A stretch of DNA of 64,000 bases from Gymnothorax reevesii (lineage: Eukaryota; Chordata; Actinopteri; Anguilliformes; Muraenidae), in assembly GCA_029721435.1 (NCBI GenBank), contig CM056583.1:52183620-52247619 (forward strand), in the 5' to 3' direction. The notes below the pieces were generated by a model that saw only the letters and a list, made by a program, of their open reading frames with translations, did no database searches and was not told where the DNA came from. Positions 45,265-56,519 of this stretch are shown here, in pieces (the first letter of the stretch is position 1; each line of letters begins with the position of its first letter). The position numbers were made by a program, and so were the translations under genes.

Positions 45265-48200
45265 TTTTTTGCAATTTTCACCAAAAACAAATCAAATGAA
45301 CAAAATTAGCTATTATGTTGTTTGAAGTACTAGGGAAGACCTACACAAAGCCATTTAAATCGTAACTCTATCTTACTTAGTTTTGGAGCTATGACACAAA
45401 ATACACCAATTTTGTAACTCCATTATCGCGTGACCTGGCCCAAATATACCGTATGTTTTAGAATGTTTTTAAAGTATTGTTTGTGCATTGCCAGTCTGGG
45501 GTGCCGTAATTTCTGAGTTCATTGTAACTCTACTTTTGGATGCCTTTGTAATTGCCAGCTAAGCTGATATTGCACATATAAAATTTAGTAAATGATGCAT
45601 GTTTTTGCTCCACAAATGTCAAGGTGTAGGGCTCCCAGTGGTAGCAATATTCAAAAATATTCAGACCTGAAAATTCCCAGATGAGAACTGGCTTGGCAAT
45701 GAGCAAGGTAAATTGTTCTAAAAATCATAGAGGCTTAGTTTCTGTCATACAGAGGGGAGAGTAACATTGTAACCTTGGCCTGCGCGATAAGGCCTTGAGA
45801 TTCCTTCAAGGCACCGCGTGTCCCTTCATTGATGTTGTCACATTATCTGTGAGGGTTTTTCTCATAATGGCTCCCCCATGGTACAGCTATTCTCAAACAG
45901 TTTGCTAATACTTTTAAAATGGCAATGGGTTGCCTAGCAACACTGAATGGTAGCAGCAAAGGATTTTCAAGGGACAGCCGGATATAGGGTGTAATTTATG
46001 TTTGACAAAATGATCAGGGAAAAAAAAATAAACTATATGTTTAAAGCTTATTTTAAAGTTGTATTACACCAGTTTATTTATATCATGCATGACAAAGAAC
46101 TGAGTAATCTTGGCATCCAGCTTAAATGTGATAACCATAGTCCACATACTGTTTATATTTCTTTTTTGCTCAATTTATTTTGAACCAAAAGAAAATCTGA
46201 CATGCAGAGAAAGGAGTAATACCATACTGAGAAATAATTCTCTACATTTAAGAATATAAAATGCTTGGCTTTAATAATGAGCATCAAACAGACCACCGTG
46301 CTTGCAAAACAAAGGTTGTGCACCAGATTTTTCAGCCAGACACTGTTGCCGTTGTACTACATGCGAAACTTGAATTTCCTTTGTGACGTTCTGATAGTCA
46401 TTCCAAATAAGAACATCTGCTGGATATAAAATGTTTGTGATTAATCACAAATGCATGTTATTTGTATAACAGCACGTCAAAAAACCACATAGCTCTGTTT
46501 TACATTACTTTGTACATTGTCAGATAACTGTATTTCTGAAGACACATTTTGTGTCATGCCAACTTAATACCAACTTGAGCTTTGTAATTGGTGCACAGAT
46601 ATGGTTTTACTGGGCAGTCATAAAATTATTAATATATCATCTTGTCAATATAATCAAATTCCAGTCATGGCTCTCCAAAAAGGAATGTTTTCTGTTGCAT
46701 GTTCCGACCAACTCAGTGGCTGTTCAGCAAGTAGTTGCCAATTCTGTATTTATTTCAAGAAACAGTTTGCACTTCTAATTAAAAATATATTAGCATTTCA
46801 CATGGGAAATTAAATGAGATGCGATTTTATCAAAGTATCCAGAAATATGTTTCATTTTTACTAATGAAATGAAAAATGGAAAATAATTCCTTCTATCCAG
46901 CTGAATTCCTGTTAAAAGTATTTGGTTTGGAAAATGAGGGAGCGCTTGACTGTTACAATCCACCTGCAAAACAGCTAAAGCCTCAGACTTGTCAGACTTC
47001 TTTGTCTCTCTCCTATGCCTCTTAAATAGTAACAGTCCCTGCACTGAAACACTGGGGAAGCCCTCGAGTGAACTTTTTCTTGATTTTACTGTTTTTTTTC
47101 CTCTGGCACAAAGCTTTCCTGGAGCTGACTATGATCCCAAAATCAACAAAATACCTGTGGAATTCCAGCTATGATCTTTGCAGTGAATCATGCTCTTTTC
47201 TGGCCAGAGAGGAAAGGGCTGCTGATAAGATGTTCTGTTCAACACTTAGTGTCACAACACCCCTCCTGCTGTCCGCCTGGATGTCACTCTTCTGAGAGCT
47301 CAGGGGCATGGCCAGGATTATGGAGCCAGGTCCAAAGCTAGGATCAAACCAGTATTTGTATTTGACTTTAACTGGTGATCATATTAAACTGGTGGCCTTA
47401 CAAGCAAGGTATACTGCAGGCAATTTGGTGAGTGCTGACAATCTTAACTGAAATGAAGATATGACTGTGAGTCAGTTTTGCATTCAATAGCTAAGTAACA
47501 AAAGACCAGTTTACCCTTAAAGGTCATAGATATTTATGACAACTTCTTAAATGACTACACTATAGCACAATAGTTCCACCCCTTTACATAAAACAATTTA
47601 CTGTATGTGTTCCTCTATTTAAGGCTTTATAATTCAAGATATGAGCTTCACAGAGAGAGAGAGAGAGCTAGAGAGAGAGAGAGAGAATTGCTTAAATGAA
47701 TAAAGACATTTATAGAATTTACGATATCATCTTATTTCAGTTCATTTTCAACACAGACATCTTCAAGAAAATTCAGCATTGAAATTAAAAAAGAAAACAC
47801 TGAGAATAGAGATATGGCTGAGAGGTAAACAATACATTTCCCAGGATCATAAGCTCCTTGACCACAATAGTGCAAATTTTGAGTGTGATATTCAAAATTA
47901 CCAACTGTCTGTGAGCCAAACAAGATAGCTATCCAAGTAGTTCCCCAAATTGCTTTCCAGGTGGCTCTTCAAGCTCTCCAAGCTCTCTAGGCTGCTTTCC
48001 AAGAGGATCAGCAAATTGTGCACAGTCAAATCATAAAATAATCTTTTTTTTAAACCGCAGATCAACCATCTTGACTTATGAAGCTCAATATGAATTGATG
48101 ATTTTCAAGAGGAAATTATTAAACAGCATCAATATAGGTGGGGATGGACATGAACAGTCTCCAAAAAGCTCTCCAAATCCCCAAAAAAGCATTTTCTCCA

Positions 48201-49228
48201 TTAAAAAATATTGACAAGTGTCTATTTTTTTAAAGTATTTACAAGGAACACCAGGTTGTACACATCGTGAATGCAGGAGCAGTAACATGCACACCAATAT
48301 GCAATCATACTCCCCTGTATTTGAACACTTTTCTCCATGTTCTACAATACCGTATGAACCTATTTTTGGATTTGCCCTGAAATCTTAGTAATGGGCAAAC
48401 TACCTTCTCGCTTCCTTCTAGAGAAGGTTGAGCAAAGTTTCATCAGGGCTATGCAGCTGACCTGCTAGCGTTCACCAAGCATATAACGCACCATAATCTT
48501 GTATAAACACTTTCCATTCTCCATTAGCGGCAAGTAAAACTCACTGATAATTATCTGAAATGTATTTCACATACTTAAAAGACATTCCACCATCAGGAAA
48601 AAATCAGGCCATAGGCTACCCTAACTTGAATGTAAATCTGTAACTGCTGAGCGTGTCACCAAGCTGTCCGCAAAATAAAAAGCCTTATGGGGACCTATCG
48701 CTAAGCAAATGTCAATTTTGGTTTAAAATTTTAGTTTTGAGGTAAGAACATGAAGTGATCCTTCACTAGTCTACTTTCAGGAAATACATTCACTTTCTAC
48801 CTAATTGGTCATAAATTTGCTGTAAAATTGCTCTGAAATTACTCTTTTACACTAAAAAGCACTTTAAAATCTTGATAAAATTGAACACAAAAAATACAGA
48901 TTTCTCATCCATCATCCAATTAACTTAATTTTTGGCAATTTTCTTCATTTTATGATGATCTATGTCTGTCAGTACAGAGCTCTTTTTATAATATGTACCT
49001 CTGAATATGAGTAAATTAAAATATATATATTTTATTAGCTGTTTCCCGCTAAAATTGATTTAGGGGGGTTAAAATCAATACTAGAACATAGAAACCTGGA
49101 AATAAGCTCTGAAGTGACATTAGGAATGTTTTTTTCCTTCACATTACAGCTGAAATTATAACCAAACATTGTGTAGTTATCTCAATAACTGTGTATCACT
49201 AAGTATCTATATATTCATTAAAACAGCC
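45265..49228. other. Non-coding, no gene seen
   Basis: Mostly unique A/T-rich DNA. Small local features: a 7-bp-arm inverted repeat GCCTTGA/TCAAGGC near 45792 and a GA tract at 47651. No transposon families recognised. Confidence 0.45.
47651..47686. repeat. (GA)n microsatellite
   Basis: GA repeats interrupted once by CTA. Confidence 0.95.
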
Positions 49229-49242
49229 GTTGCCATGGCAAC
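49229..49242. promoter_or_regulatory. Palindromic RFX X-box
   Basis: GTTGCCATGGCAAC is a perfect 14-bp palindrome matching the X-box consensus bound by RFX factors, which control ciliary and MHC class II genes. It lies in transposon-free DNA. No gene start is visible nearby, so it would be a distal site if used. Confidence 0.45.
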
Positions 49243-49244
49243 CA

Positions 49245-50436
49245 CTGATGTGATGCTAACAGAAACTCAGTGTTTTAAGTTGCAATTTCTAATAGAATTA
49301 TTTTGATAATTATTCTTAGTTTAAAAAGTGAATATACTGGAAAAATGTTTGCTTAACTATAAGTCCCCTCTTGAAAAACATTTAGTTACATTTACTGCTC
49401 TAGAAATTCCAAGGCATTGCCACACTGAGCAATATTCCACAATCTTCGGTGTTCTCAGCCAAGGTAAATGGTTATTGATAAAAAACAATCTGACTACAGA
49501 GGTATCAAAATCATGGCAACAGCGGCGAATCAAAAAGACTAGCCAGCTACATAACAAATATTGCAAACCATATACGTATGTCCAGGAAATGCTCTTCCTC
49601 ATGATGACAGGCTTCCTCCTCCAAGGAATCAACGCTGTCAGGCTGAGAAAACCCTCCAGTACTGTCTGCTTCGGTCTCCCGGGTTCTACATCTGTAAGAT
49701 GGTTATAAAGCTTTTCCATTTCGTAAATATAAAGCGAATGCTTTTTTTTGTGTGTATATTTCTGCGTGGTTGAGAGGATGCAACCTATCCTGCTTTTACG
49801 CACCGGTATATATTCTTATTCGAAAGCCCCAATTATTCATTTTAATCATTTTCAGCTCATGCTGTCCTCATTTGGAGAAAACACGAGTAAATCATCAGAT
49901 AATTACCGAGAAAGAGTGAAGTGGGCGTGAACTACAGCTGTGAGTTTATGCAGCACATTATCTGCTGCTTCAAAGCAGACAGTATTTCCGTTTTGTATGA
50001 TCACTGAATGCTCCAAGGGATGCATCTACGCGTAAATCAATGGCAGGATAATGTGTTTGTTTCATATCTGATGGCTATAAAGGATAGTAGAATGAGGTAA
50101 CAATACAGATTCAGAAAACTGATTTTTCACCACAAAACTGACATACCTTTGGGCTATTATGGCTCACAGTCAATGTAACAATGGAAAACTTTTTCTTGTT
50201 TTTCAGAGATCATTCTTATCAACGGCTGGATGGATACTATCGGCAAGTATGTTTGGCTGTGTGCAGATCAGGCTTGGTTTAGGAGCTTAGTTCATACGCT
50301 TCCTGGGAAACAGTGACTTGGCACATTCGTATTCTAAATTGTTTACGGGCACCACTTCCTCGTGAATATCAAATTTGCATTTCGCTCTACCCGACATCTA
50401 GCTCATTCTATTAACCCTATAATTCCCCCTGTATCA
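49245..50436. other. Non-coding; two long unexplained frames
   Basis: Overlapping frames 49328-49708 (plus, 126 codons) and 49357-49803 (minus, 148 codons) are long for this A/T-rich DNA but resemble no protein family I know. Neither is called a gene. Confidence 0.4.
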
Positions 50437-50438
50437 TA

Positions 50439-52048
50439 CAAAACCCAAAACCAGTGAGGTTGGCACGCTATGCAAATCGTAGATAAAAACAGAATGCGAT
50501 GATTTGCAAATCCTTTTCAACTTATATTCAATTGAATACACTGCAAAGACAAGATGTTTAATGTTCAAACTGAGAAACTTCATTTTTTTTTTTTGCAAAT
50601 AATCATTAACTTAGAATTTAAAGGCAGCAACACATTGCAAAAAAGTTGGCACAGGGGCCTTTTTACCACTGCGTTACATCGCCTTTCCTTTTAACGACAC
50701 TCAGTAAACGTTTGGGAACTGAGGAGACCAATTTTTGAAGCTTTTCAGGTGGAACTCTTTCCCATTCTTGCTTGATGTACAGCTTAAGTTGTTCAACAGT
50801 CCGGGGTCTCCGTTGTCGTATTTTACGCTTCATAAGGTACCACACATTTTCAATGGGAGACAGGTCTGGACTACAGGCAGGCCAGTCTAGTACCCGCACT
50901 CTTTTACTACGAAGCCATTCTGTTGCAACACGTGCAGAATGTGGCTTGGCATTGTCTTGCTGATATAAGCAGGGGCGTCCATCAAAAAGACCTTGCTTGG
51001 ATGGCAAGATATGTTGCTCCAAAACCTGTATGTACCTTTCAGTATTAATGGTGCCTTCACATATATGTAAGTTCCCCATGCCTTGGGCACTAATACACCC
51101 CCATACCATCACAGATGCTAGCTTTTGAACTTTGCGCCTATAACAATTCGGATGGTTCTTTTCCTCTTTGGTCCGGAGGACACGATGTCCACAGTTTCCA
51201 AAAACAATTTGAAATGTGGTCTCGTCAGACCACAGAACACTTTTCCACTTTACATCAGTTTATCTTAGATGAGCTTGGGCCCAGCGAAGCCAGCGGCGTT
51301 TCTGGGTGCTGTTGATAAATGGCTTTCACTTCGCTTTGTAGAGTTTTAACTTGCACTTGCAGATGTAGCGTCGCACTGTAGTTACTGACAGTGGTTTTCT
51401 AAAGTGTTCCTGAGCCCATGAGGTGATGTCCTTTACACACTGATGTCGGTTTTTGATGCAGTACCGCCTGAGGGATCAAAGGTCACGGGCACTCAATGTT
51501 GGTTTTCGGCCTTGTTGCTTACGTGCAGTGATTTTTCCAGATTCTCGGAACCTTTTGACGATATTACGGACCGTAGGTGATGAAATCCCTAAATTTCTTG
51601 CAATAGCTCGTTGAGGAATGTTGTTTTTAAACTGTTCGACAATCAGCTCACGCATTTGTTCACTAAGTGGTGACCCTCGCCCCATCCTTGTTTGTGAATG
51701 ACTGAGCATTTCAGGGAAGCTGCTTTTATACCCAAGCATGCTACCCACCTGTTCCCAATTAGCCCGTTCACCTGTGGGATGTTCCAAATAAGTGTTTGAT
51801 GAGCATTCCACAACTCTCTCAGTCTTTTTTGCCTCTTGTATCAGCTTTTTTGAAACATGTTGCTGGCATCAAATTCCAAATGAGCTAATATTTGCAAAAA
51901 ATTACAAAGTTTACCTGTTCGAACATTAAGTAACTTGTCTTTGCAGTGTATTCAATTGAATATAGGTTGAAAAAGATTTGCAAATCATTGTATTCTGTTT
52001 TTATTTACGATTTACACAACGTGCCAACTTCACTGGTTTTGGGTTTTG
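50439..52048 (-). mobile_element. Full-length Tc1-type transposon, 1.61 kb
   Basis: Terminal inverted repeats of about 130 bp, both starting CAAAACCCAAAACCAGTG, and a TA duplication (50437-50438, 52049-50050 equivalent at 52049-52050). The two arms are about 93% alike by eye, suggesting a fairly recent insertion. The element without its TA restores the palindromic target TGTATCATATATGATACA. Confidence 0.92.
50663..51811 (-). pseudogene. Tc1 DD34E transposase, three nonsense codons
   Basis: One minus-strand frame from an ATG at 51811 (or the internal MGRGSPL start) to 50663, about 382 codons with no frameshift. It is broken by TGA at 51476-51478, TGA at 51326-51328 and TAA at 51260-51262. The N-terminal HTH reads AIARNLGISSPTVRNIVKR and is followed by the GRKP hook-type linker. 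The catalytic triad is complete: Asp in SDETTF (51224-51226), Asp in QQDNAKPH (50954-50956) and Glu in SPIENVW (50849-50851), 34 residues after the second Asp. A normal Tc1 transposase is about 340 residues. It acts in the nucleus, cutting and pasting the element at TA sites; this copy is non-coding as it stands. Confidence 0.9.
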
Positions 52049-52050
52049 TA

Positions 52051-52885
52051 TATGATACACCAAATTTGAAGGACCATGCCCACCTGGTAAGATGCAACAC
52101 AACCACTACTGCTCACTGTATCATATGATACTCAGTGCTGCCACCTGGAAGAAAGAAGATATTGCAGGAGTAGTGTCTCCCCTAGTCACTCACTTCAAGG
52201 TAGTAGCTCCCATGTGAATGGGAATTCATTTCCTTGGACTTTGGCATTGAAGTTCGGCATTCTAAGGTATATATTACACAAAAACTTATTCTTATACATG
52301 TTAAAGGATAGCTATAGATAGTAGAGAGCGTATAAATAATTAGAAATTTCGAGTGTTGAATTCTGGTGGGATGCTGATTTTTGGCGATATCAAATATGAT
52401 ACTGCTGGAATTAGAATAAGTTCTGTTCAGCAATGTATATTTTGCTGTCACAAAACCTAATGATGAACAAAGGATCTGAATACTACTCTTCAACACTTTA
52501 AAAATATGATGTCATGATGTCTGTGTCTGGGCATTATAGAGTTAAGATTGTGCAACAGAGTGCATTAGTTGAGCAGCTCCATGTCTGCGGGCGTCTACAT
52601 TTATGGAGACAGGTTAAAAAGCTTGTGATTTTCTCCTAGATTAAATGAAAGAAGTTCTGTGTTAAAGTAAGACATGGACCCAAAACATAGATCAAACTTT
52701 CTTGGAGCAAGATAGTGACTTTGTAGAATGATATGGCTGCTGTCGTAATCAGCTTTAATGAATCTAGGTTATAGTGAGAACTCCTACTTTGTTACTTTCC
52801 ATTAGCCAATATTAGATGCATTACCAGCCAGCTGCATTTCAGTTAATTGGCAGCATATGAGGTAACCAGCAATCTAAAAGCAATA
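52051..52885. other. Non-coding, no gene seen
   Basis: A further GTATCATATGATAC palindrome lies near 52118-52131, echoing the Tc1 target. The 104-codon minus frame 52182-52496 is not recognisable. Confidence 0.4.
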
Positions 52886-52893
52886 GTAGTAGA

Positions 52894-54677
52894 CAGGGGC
52901 GCCGCTGGCAATTTTGGGCCCTATAACTGGGGGGCGGCCAGGTCAGCCACGCGTTACTACTGCTCGTCAGGATCGTCACATCCGCCTGGTTCATCTGAGA
53001 GACAAATTTCAACCAGCGTCGCAAACTGTTGCCACAATTGTGGGGAGGCATCAATGACCTGTGTCTGGTTTTATTTAGCTAACTCGTTTGAACATCAATC
53101 ATGAACCTTCTATCCTGATTGATTAGATTGGATGCGCTCTTCCACTCGGATCTGAAGTCTCGCATGTACGTGATTATTCACGCAGTATGTATGAAATCAG
53201 TGACAGGTTGGTCCAAGTTCAAGATGATTTATTTTCATTAGAGTACGATAAAGATGAGAAAAGCTGCAGTTATTGTAGATATTCTGTCTTTGTTGTGGTC
53301 CCAATAATCGGCAAGCGGTCAGTAGATTTGTATTTTGCCGATTGTAGCAAATATTCACGAATACTGATTCAGAAACTGACTGGTAACACATCCCCAATGT
53401 ACTCCAGTGACGACCATATGCTTATCAGCACAATGCCTCAAATAGGAGTCTGTGTCACAAACAGTCTACGGTCAGGAAGCAGACTGTGCTTTTGGGGCTA
53501 CTAACATCAGACATCGTCCTCACTCTCTTTTAGAAGCGAGCTGCCAGTTAGCTCACTTGGTTAAGGCACTGCATTGCAGTGCATAAGTGACTGTCACGTC
53601 ACGGGTTCGAGCCCCGGTCGTACCAACTGGCAGTGGTCGGCAGCTTCAGCGTAGCACACAATTGGCCATCGCGCTATAGGGTTTGAAATTGGGAAGGGAC
53701 TGCCAGGTAAGGGAAATAAATAAAAAGCTTTGTTCGTTGCTCAAGCATCTCCTGTTGACCAGACGGGCGCTCGTCAGGAAGATTCTAAGTCTGTTCATGT
53801 CCAGGTATGCTCCGCCCTCATTCAGAACTTGCGAAGATTCAACCAATGAGTGTATAAGAAGCAGTGGCTGATGGGCACGTACTTCGGAGGAGAGCCGTGA
53901 ACTGTCTTCACTATCCTGAGTTGGCAGCAAGAGGTCGCATTCGAGCAAACTTTGTACATAGTTCACCAATTGGGCATTCCAGATTCGGGTGGGATTTGAG
54001 ATGCTAAATTTATTTAAAAAAAAAAAAAGAGTACCCTTTGAAATGCACAAAATCTAAATAGCGAAATAATGGAAATAAAATAAAATAATGGAAATGGAAA
54101 CACAGTCTGATATCACAAAATTTGCTGCCCGATTTGCAGTATAAGTCACCGAAGCCAAGGCCAATAAATAGACCATTGGACTTCTTCAACATACCAGCTA
54201 GTGTACTTGTTATTTCCACGTCTTGTGGAGCACTTAAATCGTTATTGTAAGACAATACAATGTGCACAAGGGGGGAACATCAGTTTGATGAGGGGGCATG
54301 CACCAAAAATTTGTTTTATGTTTATTTTGTTGACTGGGAGCGGCGTACTCTTTAAATACTCTTCATTTCTTTACATGTCTTAAATAGAGCGGCACAAGGT
54401 GTGCTTGCCAATGCCACTGGTTACTAGGGCCATACAAAATGATGAATAGTAAGGGGGGGGGGCGTGTGCTAATATCATTCTTAAAAAGTTGTAATTTGAA
54501 AAACAAACAAATTCATTTTAAATCAATCAAGTTATTACAAAAATTTACATTTGAAATTTAAGCATCCACATATTTTATTTACAAATGTTTATAATAATAA
54601 CAGTACCCTCTGTGGGGCCCCTGTGAATGCTGGGCCCCTAGAATCGTCCATAGTTACCCCCCCTTACGGTGCTCCTG
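52894..54677. mobile_element. hAT-type DNA transposon, 1.78 kb, non-autonomous
   Basis: Ends CAGGGGCGCCGC and, inverted, CAGGAGCACCGT match at 9 of 12 positions, with GGGCCC subterminal motifs on both sides. They are flanked by 8-bp target duplications GTAGTAGA (52886-52893) and GTAGTCGA (54678-54685), one mismatch. CAG-type ends with 8-bp duplications are diagnostic of hAT. No hAT transposase (BED finger, dimerisation domain) is readable. A 105-codon plus frame (53187-53504) with a SCSYCRYSVFVVVP stretch has no known family. A SINE-like tRNA-derived piece is nested at 53543-53726. Confidence 0.85.
53543..53726 (+). repeat. tRNA-derived SINE-like insertion
   Basis: A-box-like TTAGCTCACTTGGTTAAGGCA (53548-53568) and B-box GGTTCGAGCCC (53604-53614) are spaced as in a pol III promoter. 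GCCAGTT (53543-53549) and AACTGGC (53625-53631) close the domain with a perfect 7-bp helix, but the T-arm does not abut it and there is no 7-nt anticodon loop, so this is not a tRNA gene. About 95 bp of unrelated body and an AAATAAATAAAA tail (53714-53725) follow. Family not identified. Confidence 0.55.
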
Positions 54678-54689
54678 GTAGTCGACCAG

Positions 54690-55200
54690 TTAGCTGGCAT
54701 TTCTTGTTTAAGATTTCAAGCCTCAAGAGCCACTTCTCTGGCTAGGCAATGCACTCAACACAAGCAACAGCAATGGACAGTTCCATGGTTTTTCTCAAGA
54801 ATTCCAATTCAAAAATATACCACCTCTTTCCTTGTTTCTCTCACTATGTTTGAGGCTCTGCTCATATATTTTTGGTTCTGCTTCACATCCTCCTGACTGA
54901 AAGTGGCTTGGGCAAGTGTACGTGGGCACTATTCTCCAGAGTGCTCCCGAACTGAGAGGGAATAATTGCAGATAAAATTTGAGCTCCAGGGTGTCATCTT
55001 TACCCTGATGCTCACACCCATGCAAGCAAAAATGAAGATCCTAGTAGTTTCACAAACGGATATGCAGGGGCTGGGTAAAATATTGGAAGCAACCCTAAAA
55101 ATTATTGTAACCTTGAAGTTTCTAGACCTCAATTAAAAGAGCATCTATACAAGTCAACCATATTAATTTGAGTGCTTATAACAATTTGTCTGCTTAAAAA
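54690..55200. other. Non-coding, no feature seen
   Basis: Unique sequence between the hAT element and the Tc1 fragment. Confidence 0.45.
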
Positions 55201-55234
55201 GGACCCAACCAACAGCATTTTTCTCCGGAGGCAT

Positions 55235-55610
55235 TCATACCAGGATGATGACATTAGCAGCATTCCAAAGGCACCAAAATGTCGGGGCTCAAATTGCAGG
55301 TATGTTGGTCACAAAAATGTCAGAAATGTTTAATGTGGCAAGGAAAACAGTCTCAAAAATTATGACAGCTTGTGCCAAAAAAACAAAGAAACAAATAACA
55401 AAAAAACAACAAAAAAAGAAACACAGCAACAGCAAGAAAGAACTTTGGCTGCAAGTCACAACTCTCGAACAGGCGCAAATGGACTTTTGCAAGGATAGTC
55501 GCAAAGTTCCACATATCTATAGCTTCAAAAATCATTGCTGAATTCAATTAATCCATATGTAATCCAGTCACAACTAAACAATTTGTCATAAGCCTCAAAA
55601 AGCTGGTATT
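55235..55610 (+). pseudogene. Tc1 transposase N-terminal fragment
   Basis: The plus-strand frame 55245-55541 contains AQIAGMLVTKMSEMFNVARK and TVSKIMTACAKK, closely matching the first HTH of the Tc1 group with VTKTAELFGVSRATVSKVMTA. A lysine/glutamine-rich stretch follows, where an A-rich run has replaced the linker. Codons then match the second HTH only weakly and the catalytic domain is absent. No terminal repeats were found. Confidence 0.65.
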
Positions 55611-55619
55611 TCGGACAGT

Positions 55620-55727
55620 GTTTCTGATTTTTTGACTTCCTGTGTGATGTTTTTTAATAGTTTTGACCAATCTCGTTGTATCTTTGGTACAATGACAATA
55701 AAGGCTATTCTATTCTATTCTATTCTA
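55620..55727 (+). repeat. LINE 3' end with (ATTCT)n tail
   Basis: TTGACCAATCTCGTTGTATC-TTTGG-TACAATGACAATAAAGGC followed by ATTCT repeats (55706-55726) is the recognisable 3' end of a fish non-LTR retrotransposon, whose tails are short tandem repeats instead of poly(A). Only the last 100 bp are present. Clade uncertain. Confidence 0.6.
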
Positions 55728-55729
55728 CA

Positions 55730-56515
55730 TACAAATATCTTAATGCATGACAGAGCTGTTTCATATTGTAAAGAATTACTTTCTAAATTCTTGAGATTAA
55801 AGACAGACTAAGACTAGCCAGTGGGTAAAATGTTCGGTGTGTCACACTTGAGTATTGCTAATTGGGGATGACACCAGCTGTTGTAGAGCATTAAGAAATC
55901 ACCTCCAGCACTGGGTGGCTCCCAGGCTATGATTAGCGTGGCCAACATCTCCGAATGAAAGAGCCAGGTCTAGGTCAGAAGAAGACTTCAAGGGTCTTAT
56001 CTGGTTTTAAGGTTGGAGGGCAGTCTACCCGCCTCGCTTTAATCTGATGCTATGCCTGCACAGATTTGGAGAAACCTGTGGTGACCCTGTGCACTCAGAG
56101 TGTAGCGGCTGGTCACATGACAGCCTCTTGCCTCCAGCAGTAGAAGGTGGAGGGGAGGAAAGTTCAATGGATGCAGGGAGAGGGTGGTGAAGCATGAAGC
56201 TTCGCCCACAGCTCAGTTTACATTCATTGGCATTTTAGGCCATGTTAGACATACCATAAAATGTGCCATGCATACAGAGTACACAGCACAATATCATTTG
56301 TTTCAAAATGAATTATTATATTTGTACCTCTTGACATGAGTCTGGGATTACTTAGAAGGTTCTTAAAATAATAAAGCACCCTGGGGAAAAAAAAAAGTTT
56401 TATTGGACCTAATTTCTATGAAATTCTTATGTCATCTTCCATTCTTCTATGTGATTGACATTAAATTCAAATTCAAAATTCACATTTTAATTTAATTGAA
56501 GATTTTTGTCTTTGG
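55730..56515. other. Non-coding, no feature seen
   Basis: Unique sequence. No gene or repeat family recognised. Confidence 0.45.
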
Positions 56516-56519
56516 TAAA

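Noticed and set aside
49357..49803. 148-codon minus frame (and 126-codon plus frame 49328-49708) as genes
   Set aside because: They overlap on opposite strands, resemble nothing known and lack promoter or splice context.
53543..53631. Functional tRNA gene
   Set aside because: No 7-nt anticodon loop can form and the T-arm is separated from the acceptor helix by 8 nt; a tRNA-derived SINE explains it better.
55245..55541. Lysine-rich host nuclear protein
   Set aside because: The first 45 residues match a Tc1 HTH and the lysine run is an A-rich insertion; it is a transposase fragment.
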